A DNA stretch of 64,000 nucleotides from Euryodendron excelsum. Lineage: Eukaryota; Streptophyta; Magnoliopsida; Ericales; Pentaphylacaceae. Location of the stretch: the NCBI GenBank assembly GCA_033060915.1, contig CM065378.1:56531001-56595000 (forward strand), in the 5' to 3' direction. The notes beneath the pieces were generated by a model. The model did not search any database, was not told the origin of the DNA, and saw only the letters and a program-made list of their open reading frames with translations. The position numbers were made by a program, and so were the translations under genes. Shown here one piece after another: positions 57,191 to 64,000 of this stretch. The first letter of the stretch is position 1, and the number at the start of each line of letters is the position of its first letter.

Positions 57191-58708
57191 GCCCTTGCTC
57201 CTTGACTTGGAGAGATCGGAGATTAAAATTGTTGCACCAGGAACTGGTGTGATGTTTACCACCATGATTGCCCAACCGGCGTTGATAGATGTTGTGAAGC
57301 AATGGCAACCTGAAGACCCTTACTTATGGAAGATCTACGAGGAAATAGGGATGAATCCGAAGCCTGACTTCACCTTATATGATGGTGCTTTAAAGTTCAG
57401 AAGCCGATTGTGTGTTCCAAATGTACCTGAAATCAGGAGGCAAGTTTTAGAAGAAGCCCACAACACAAAGTTCACTATGCATCCAGGGGGCACAAAGATG
57501 TATCGGGATTTGAAGGAGACATTTTGGTGGCCGAGAATGAAGAAGGAAATAGCCGAGTTCGTATCACAATGCCTACAATGCCAACGGATCAAAGTAGAAC
57601 ATCGAAGATCGGCGGGACTACTTCACCTTTTACCGAATTAGAATGGAAGTAGGAGCATATCACCATGGATTTCATCGTCAGATTGCCAATATCACCGCGG
57701 GGTTGTGATGCTATATGGGTTGTTGTTGATCGCCTCACCAAGTCCGCACATTTCTTACCAGTAAAGACTACATACTCTTTATCAAAGCATGCGACCCTCT
57801 ACATTGCTGAAATTGTTCGATTACCCGGCACGCCAGTTTCAATAGTGTCCGACCGGGACCCGAGATTTGTGTCGAAATTTTGGAAGAGTTTGCAAAGGGC
57901 TTTAGGCACCAAGTTAAAGTTCAGCACGACTTTTCATCCATAAACTGACGGGCAATCAGAAAAGACCATTTAGACCCTAGAAGACATATTGCGGTTATGT
58001 GTTCTCAACTTTCAGGGGAGTTGGGAAGACCACCTACCACTAGTAGAATTCAGCTACAACAACAGTTTTCATGCAAGCATCGAGATGGCACCTTATGAAG
58101 CACTTTACGAGAGGAAGTGTAGATCTCCAGCTTGTTGGGTCGAAGTCGGCGAGAAAAAGATTCTTGGGCCAGAAATTGTGCAACTGACCACTGACAAGAT
58201 CAAGATCATTCAACAACGACTACAAACTGCTCAGAGTCGTCAAAAGAGTTATACGGATGTGCGAAGGCGGGACTTAGAGTTTAATGAAGGGAGCCACGTG
58301 TTCTTAAAGGTTTCTCCTTCTAAGGGGATAAATCGTTTCAGCAAGAAAGGAAAGTTTAGTCCAAGGTACATCGGACCGTTTGAAGTTCTTAAACGGGTTG
58401 GACCCGTTACTTATCGTATTTCTATTCCTCCGAAACTTTTGCAAGTTCACAATGTCTTCCATGTTTCAATGTTACGAAGGTACGTTCACGACCCAACGCA
58501 CGTGATTGATCACTATCCTTTGGCCGTGAATGAAGATTTAAGCTATATGGAGAAACTGATTGAGATTCTTGATCGTCGTGACCAGGTTTTTAGGAACAAG
58601 CTCATTCCTTTGGTACGAGTATTATGGCAAAGCCACACTTGGAAGGAATCTACTAGGGAACATGAAGACGAGATCAGGGAGCATTATCCCTCTTTGTTTG
58701 AATGTTAG
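57191..58708 (+). pseudogene. D integrase and chromodomain-like C-terminus
   Basis: HHCC zinc region: [14 protein letters not shown] and CLQCQRIK. A 1-nt frameshift near 57640 changes frame, followed by a Trp codon turned to TAG near 57651. Core: MDFIVRLPIS, VVDRLTKSAHF and IVSDRDPRFVS supply catalytic residues. HP-stop-TDGQSEKTI-stop marks two more nonsense codons (57944 and 57971). The integrase GPY/F-like region (FSPRYIGPFEVLKRVGPVTY) and a chromodomain-like tail (ILDRRDQVFRNKLIPLVRVLW) follow, ending at TAG 58706. Chromodomains guide integration to heterochromatin in this lineage. Confidence 0.92.
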
Positions 58709-58738
58709 CTTGTATAAAGTTTGGGGACCAAACTTATT

Positions 58739-58752
58739 TAAGGGGGGAAGGA
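58739..58752 (+). other. Polypurine tract of D
   Basis: AAGGGGGGAAGGA directly before the 3' LTR start; plus-strand primer. Confidence 0.9.
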
Positions 58753-61362
58753 TGTGATATCCCAAACCTCTATTTAATTATATTAATGAGAATTTCTAGT
58801 GTATGCAATGTTTAAAGTTAATTATTTCATCTTTTGGGTCAAATATGACCAATAAGAGTGTAAGTTGTAACTTAAGTCCTTGGGGTGAGGCACATGGGAT
58901 TATTCCCATGTGTATCACTCTTATATACACACTCACATATAACACACAGACTCACACACAACACACACACACACACACCGTTAGAGAGAGAGAGGGAGAG
59001 GAAGAGGAAGAGGAGGAAAGAGAAGGAGAAGGGAAGCTTGGAGAGCCTCAACCCATGCCAAGAAAAGCCATTGAAAACTTGAATAAGCTTGAAGAAGGTA
59101 AGGTCCCATTCTCTCTCTACAATGTTATATGTATATGTATCTATCTTGTGTTAGGAAATGATATATATGCATCTATATGGATTAGGAAGTTTGGGTTTGT
59201 CTTGAAGGACTCCTTGAGTCCCAATTACTTGCATTTGAGAGCTTCTAACTTAATATTAGAGAATTGGAGAGTTAGGGATTGAAAGCTCCAAATATATGAA
59301 ATGTTAGGGTTTTGAATCTTTTCCTTAGATCCCTTTTGATTTAATTGTTCTTTCTCCCCTATTTTGAGTTGTTGTCATCCTTTTGAGTCAATCTTTGAAT
59401 CCTAGAAGCATTGGTCAAGTTTGGTAGAGTTTGGAATGGTTTGCGTTGGAAATCTAAGGCTTGGAGAACCCATTTTCTTGAGCAAAATATGCAGGGATCG
59501 TTAGGATGGCATGTTTTAGCATCTTGACGATCAATTTTGAAGTGTTGGAGTAGCCACGAGTTGTCAGGATGCAACATTTTGTATCCTGACGATGGTGCTT
59601 TTGATGTATCAAGCCCTCGAGTCGTTAGGACGCAACATTTTGCATCCTAACGATGGTATTTTTGGGAAAAGTTAGCCTCGGGTCGTCAGAACACTCTTGC
59701 TGACGCTCATATCTGACAACCCCAACACTGTTTAGTAAAATGGGCATAACTTTCTCTAAAAAACTCGAAATGATGCACCGTTTGAAGCATTAGAGAATAG
59801 ACTCATAAAATTTTATGCCCATATAACGTTTGCTTTCTAATTATTTATAGATTAAGAGTTATGGAAGTTTAAAATTGACCCAAAATCTATGCCAACAATA
59901 TTGTTTTCCAAAATTTTAGTTCACATTCCAGGAAGCATAACTTCTTAACCCGAAATGTGTTTTTGGCCCATGGCCTATCAAAATAAAGGCCTTTAAGCCT
60001 ATTTTCAAATGGAACTAGCCTTGATTATGAACTCATAGTTGAGAGTTGGTTGGGTCTCAATGGAGGAGTGGACGTTACGGTTTTCATGTTCAAATCTCAA
60101 CTTCATGTTCTTATTTTACATCGGGGCTTGTCCTAGAGTTTAGTCTCGCTCTCCCGTTATGAGAATGAGGTGTTGCTGAGTTAGGGTCGGCGGGTTTTAT
60201 GTGCTTAGTCTTGACTTATGTGTTATTGTTTTGCATTGGAACCTTGTATTGATGTTTTTATGCTTCTACATGCATTTTATGTAGGAACACCTTGTTTATC
60301 ACCCATTCAATTGGAGAGAGATGAGTAACGATATGCCATGAGTAAAACTTTAGTATTTTTTAAATGTTTTAAGCACACCTCTATATTATAAGTGTTTTCC
60401 ATACATTTTAATGCATCAATGCTATGTTCAATTACAAATGTCATATTTCAAATACATGTAAGTTATATTTATGTTATGGATGAAAACCATGGACTATAGT
60501 GATTAAATGAAAGAGATGCTAAGTTTTCAATGTATGGTGCCAACTCGGGTCTTCTCGTGGCAAGACCTTAATCTTCTCGGGAAATAAACTATCCATGTTG
60601 GGAGACGTCCCTGGCCTAAAGAGCCTTAGCATAACCTATATGGTTACTACGAAGTCTAGCTCATATGCCGAGTTGTAGCACACTTATGTTTTGAACCGAG
60701 AACCATGATATGTTTACATGCTTTTCGACAAGTTATGAAATGCTATATCAAGAATAATGTTATGTTGCATCTCTTCTTATGATACTATGTTTTGAAATGT
60801 TGAAAGGTATCAACTGATGTTTACGTTAGCTATATGTTTCAAGCATACGCTTTACATGTTCAAAAGCTCATTTCCTTATGCATAAATGAGTATCTATCCT
60901 CGTATGTTGGATATAATTGCTAATCCATGATATTTTCTCGCTCATGCATCATTGTTATTCACTAAGCATTAGCTACGTTTTTCTCAAATGATTTTTAGGT
61001 AACCAATTCGGAGGGCCCTAAAGCAAGGCCATATGTGAATTTTGAGCTACGGCTCACGAGCCTATGTTTTGTATAATGTTTGAGGGCTTAGCCTAATGTT
61101 TTGTAATGATATAATACTATAACTTTGGTGGACCTTGATTTGGTTTTTATGTATGTTTTGTTTTGGATTAGGCACAGTTATACCATGTATGATACGGATT
61201 ATATTTTCAAGTTATCAAAAGTTTTATTTTTCGCAATTATGCATCATTCTAAATGATTATGCATAGGTGATCAACCAGTTTATGTAATGCGGCCTTAGGT
61301 AGTCTTGCTACTGGCCTGTCATGTACCCTAAATCCGTATAGATTGAGTTTTGGGGCGTGACA
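58753..61362 (+). repeat. 3' LTR of D
   Basis: Aligns with 51474-54049. Extra features: a longer (AC)n run at 58930-58977 and an extra unit in the inverted-motif minisatellite (59560-59660). Lacks about 15 bp present in the 5' copy near 53240 (GATAGTCCTACG block). Ends GGGGCGTGACA. The ORF at 58803-59282 is an LTR artefact. Confidence 0.95.
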
Positions 61363-61367
61363 TATGA
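61363..61367. repeat. Right target-site duplication of D (TATGA)
   Basis: Second TATGA, directly after the LTR end ACA. Confidence 0.95.
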
Positions 61368-61782
61368 TATGCCAAAGATCAGGCCAAAAGGTGGTAGCAC
61401 GTGTAAACCTGGTTGGGCAGTTGGCACTAGACACGCACACATGACAGGCACAAGGGAGGTTATCTAGGGCCTGGTTGCGTGCCATAATAAGGTTACTTGG
61501 TTGTTGGGACGTTCATGGGGCTGCTGGCTGGCATGGCTTGGCTCTGGTGACGTTAGGCTACCTCTCACCAGCACTGTTGGCTAGCATGTCGAGCTGCCTT
61601 GGTCGCTACCCAGTGGCTTCCTTGGTTACCCTCTTAGATCCTTCCTTGGGTCATTCTTGGAACACCATGGGATTGTCTTGGCCATTGTTTGGGCAATGCT
61701 TAGACAAGGTTTGGGCAATCCTTAGGCACAATTTTGGCATAGTTTTGGGTTGTCATGAGGCATAAAGAAGCGGACCATGGCA
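61363..61782 (-). repeat. Element F LTR, right segment (LTR start)
   Basis: On the minus strand the LTR would begin TGCCATGGTCCGCTTC at 61782, directly after a purine tract. It runs left to the D insertion and, after removing D and C2, appears to go on through 51473-51266 and 42012 downward, where TATA and polyadenylation-like motifs are found in order. Repeats of TTGGGCAAT/CTTAGGCA motifs near 61690-61730. Confidence 0.5.
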
Positions 61783-64000
61783 CTCTCCCCCACTCAAATT
61801 GTCACCGTCCTCGGTGACAGTTTGATTTCCTTGTTTGAAATTGAAATTGATTTTGATTTCGCCCCGCCCCTACAAGGCTGAAGTTGATTTGCCCCTTGGA
61901 CTATCTCGACACTCGGTGAGCTGCTTCCTTGGCTCTTTGCCTCTTGAAGATATTCGGCAGAAGTGGGGGCACACCTGGCTTGGCCACTCCCAACACAAGC
62001 TCAAATGCAAAGTCCACTTCTCTTTGTGAGTGGTTATTTTGGCCTCCTTGGCCGGGCGCCTTAAAGGTCCATCTCCAAGTCTCCTCGTTCGAACTTTGGG
62101 TTGATTTGGCCACACTTCGGTGGGCGTTTTAGAAGTCCGTTTCCAAGTCACCACCACGAATGTTTCTTCCCAATTGAAGTCCATGCCCCTCATCAGATAA
62201 GTCTTGATTACCCCCTCGGCGTGGCCTTGAAAGTTCGTCTTCAAGACCCTTGAATGGAGTTAGGAACCGATCCCTCCTCCTACCCCCTTATGGGCTAAGT
62301 GTTGGTTGTTCTCTTGGCTTAGCCTTGAAAGTCCTCTTCAAGACCATTTGATGGATTTTGGAGCCTCTCCCTCCTCCGAAGCTTCTTGCACTTGCTTAAA
62401 ATCCCCACCCATCCTAGGCGGGAGTTGATGATAGGCACCTTGAGAATTTCATTGTTCTAACCATCGTCTCAAAGGCTCTTCACGCTTAGCCTCCAACTAT
62501 CTCATGGTTGAGAACAAGTATCCAACCTTGTTGGCGGGCATGGCATGAACAATGTGTAACTTATGCTTCCCGTCTCACAAGAAGTGGAATGGCATCATGG
62601 CAATAAGCATTCCAAGGCCATCATGGTCTTCCTCTTGAAGTCTAACCCAAGGATAACTGCAACTAATCCATTGGCATAGTCAAATATGCTCCTCCATGAG
62701 CAAATCTTTGATGTTGGGATTAACTTGAACATGCCACCAGGATCATCACATTGAACCGGCTAAAGCATCCTCTCCAAGGATTCTCGGTCCCATCAATACG
62801 GCTTTGGTTTGGTTTTAACGCCCTTGTCACTCTAGACTTGGAGTCCAACACCTCTTCCATGTGTCTAGACTGGAACATCTATCCTCTTGCCACACTTGGC
62901 TTTGTAAGTTTCATGCGTCCCGACCCATCGGCAACAGGCAAATATGCATAAGGAGTTCTCAAAGCTATTTTGGGCACCACCGCCCTAATGGTAGCAAAGT
63001 GACATCTCACAAGATGTGGCTTGCAAGCCAACCGTACCCATAACGACCCTTCACTCCATCGCCATACTCCAATTGCTTCAAGATACTCCACCAATAATAA
63101 TGCACCCCGAACTCAACCAAGGCAAATATTAAGTCCACATGAGCTCTGTATGGTCCTTCAGTAACTTTGAAGTCAAATCCCTTTATTAAAACTTCATTGG
63201 CACTCTTATCTAAGTTGGAGCAAGGAAACACCCCCCAAGGTGTGGCTCACGGCCAACTGTTACTCTTTACAGCCCTTGACTCCACTTCAATACTCAAACA
63301 CTTGCACACCACGCAGTTTGTTGCATGTGTGACACAAAATAGGCCCTATGCTTGCCCTCTCTTGATGGAAGTCCTTCTTGTGCCCTTAAGGTTGTTGTTC
63401 TACTATCTGTCTCCCTTGAAAAATAACTCGATGTTGGCTCCCCGACTCTTAGGCTTGCCAGCACTTGTGGCTCCCCCACTCTTGTGTTTGCCATGCACTT
63501 GAGACTTGCCATTTTCCCATATCCTTGTTGGTTCACATTTTCCAAGCTATTGTGGCTTAAAGACATGGTCTCCAAGGCATTCCATTGTAATTTTGGGCAC
63601 TCATGCCCTTGTTACAGGCTCATTTAGGAAGTAGAACAACTAGTCCCTTATAGACATGTGTCTCGTGTGAAGCATTGGGCAAAAAACTTGCTTAACGAAG
63701 CCACCCGATTGGCACGGAGGTGCACTAAGCTTCATTAGGCCCACTAGCCCCTTTACTTCAACTGTGCACGCTTCACTGCCTGATTCCGTAGGTTATTGAC
63801 ATATTGCAAAAATTAATAATCATTTACAGTTGTTAATCAAGTATATGATCTAACCCTTCATCTACTACGGGTCCTACATTTTTCCTTTCCCCTTCACCAA
63901 CCTTCTCGTTTTAACGGGCCGTTTAGTGTTTGTGACTTCTTATCTGAACTCTGTATAATTTGTCTTTTATGTGTTGTGTGCGTTCTCTTGCCCTTTTCTC
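61783..64000 (-). mobile_element. Element F: internal 3' region of a minus-strand gypsy-like element
   Basis: Minus strand ends CCGAGGACGGTGACAATTTGAGTGGGGGAGAG: the CGAGGACG..TTGAGTGGGGGAG wording is common just after pol in plant gypsy elements, and GAGTGGGGGAGAG (61795-61783) is a good polypurine tract. GTCACCG-TCCT-CGGTGAC at 61801-61818 is a perfect 7-bp stem. I could not recognise any protein domain in the rest, which is GC-richer than its surroundings and full of short frames; it may be diverged pol or long 3' UTR. The rest of F lies beyond the window. Confidence 0.4.

Larger units (their letters stand above)
51474..61362 (+). mobile_element. Element D: Tekay-like Ty3/gypsy chromovirus, full length
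   Basis: 9889 bp with LTRs of about 2.6 kb (51474-54049 and 58753-61362), primer site, single gag-pol frame, chromodomain-like C-terminus, polypurine tract and perfect TATGA duplications. Order protease, RT, RNase H, integrase is gypsy; single-ORF gag-pol, long LTRs and the C-terminal chromodomain fit the Tekay/Del chromoviruses. All domains are present but about a dozen nonsense codons and one frameshift disable it. LTRs differ at a few percent of sites plus a ~70-bp indel, so the insertion is not recent. Confidence 0.95.

Noticed and set aside
58803..59282. 159-codon ORF in the D 3' LTR
   Set aside because: It spans an (AC)n and GA-rich microsatellite inside the LTR and is not open in the 5' LTR copy.
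61870..62244. Minus-strand 124-codon ORF as a pol domain of element F
   Set aside because: No gypsy motif could be recognised in any frame here; kept only as unassigned F sequence.
1..64000. tRNA, rRNA, CRISPR, phage or bacterial defence systems, organelle DNA insertions
   Set aside because: Scanned by eye for cloverleaf consensus boxes, regular spacer arrays and bacterial or plastid gene motifs; nothing convincing found. tRNAscan-SE and a plastid/mitochondrial search would settle it.

Overview
This is nuclear DNA from a plant, most likely a eudicot. The sequence is AT-rich. It carries the remnant of a plant-type ankyrin-repeat/PGG membrane-protein gene and layers of LTR retrotransposons of plant lineages: Ty1/copia Sirevirus-like, Ty3/gypsy Tekay-like and Ty3/gypsy Athila/Tat-like. 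I see no bacterial-type operon, CRISPR array, rRNA gene, convincing tRNA gene or intact host gene. Almost every reading frame is broken by stops, frameshifts or deletions, so the window reads as an old nested-transposon region next to one decayed gene.

Layout. 1-4161: pseudogene of an ankyrin + PGG protein on the minus strand, with one recognisable intron. 4571-9292: three head-to-tail copies of a noncoding ~1.6-kb unit. 9341-13987: small inverted-repeat elements, including a clear MITE at 9986-10364, and otherwise featureless AT-rich DNA. 13988-23195: a non-autonomous Athila/Tat-like element (A) on the plus strand. A gag-pol fragment (B) of the same broad type is lodged inside it in the opposite orientation, starting right after the primer binding site. 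23196-26345: 3' part of a second Tat-like element (E) with an antisense plant-mobile-domain-like ORF, a repeat-bearing 3' UTR, a polypurine tract and a truncated 3' LTR. 26346-39332: Sirevirus-like copia element C1 (plus), interrupted in its integrase by a 4.6-kb solo LTR (29250-33858) with a perfect 5-bp target duplication. 39333-41690: fragments, including CACTA-like subterminal repeats and a GC-rich repeat. 42035-51265: Sirevirus-like element C2 (minus) with both LTRs. 51474-61362: complete Tekay-like chromovirus D (plus) with a perfect TATGA target duplication. C2 and D both appear to sit inside the LTR of a further minus-strand gypsy element F, whose internal region runs off the right edge.

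How the parts relate. C1 and C2 are convergent relatives (3' LTRs facing each other, 2.7 kb apart). Both keep gag, protease, integrase and RNase H remnants plus a third ORF after pol. Each has lost reverse transcriptase by a different deletion. Both carry GTCGAC-centred palindromes in their LTRs and in the gap before the third ORF. D keeps all its domains and catalytic motifs but has about a dozen nonsense codons, mostly explained by C-to-T change on one or other strand. Nothing here looks able to move on its own today.

Most worth a second look: the third ORF of C1/C2 with its palindrome clusters, the antisense PMD-like ORF of E, the B-in-A inversion, the nesting order in F, and the 1.6-kb tandem triplication.
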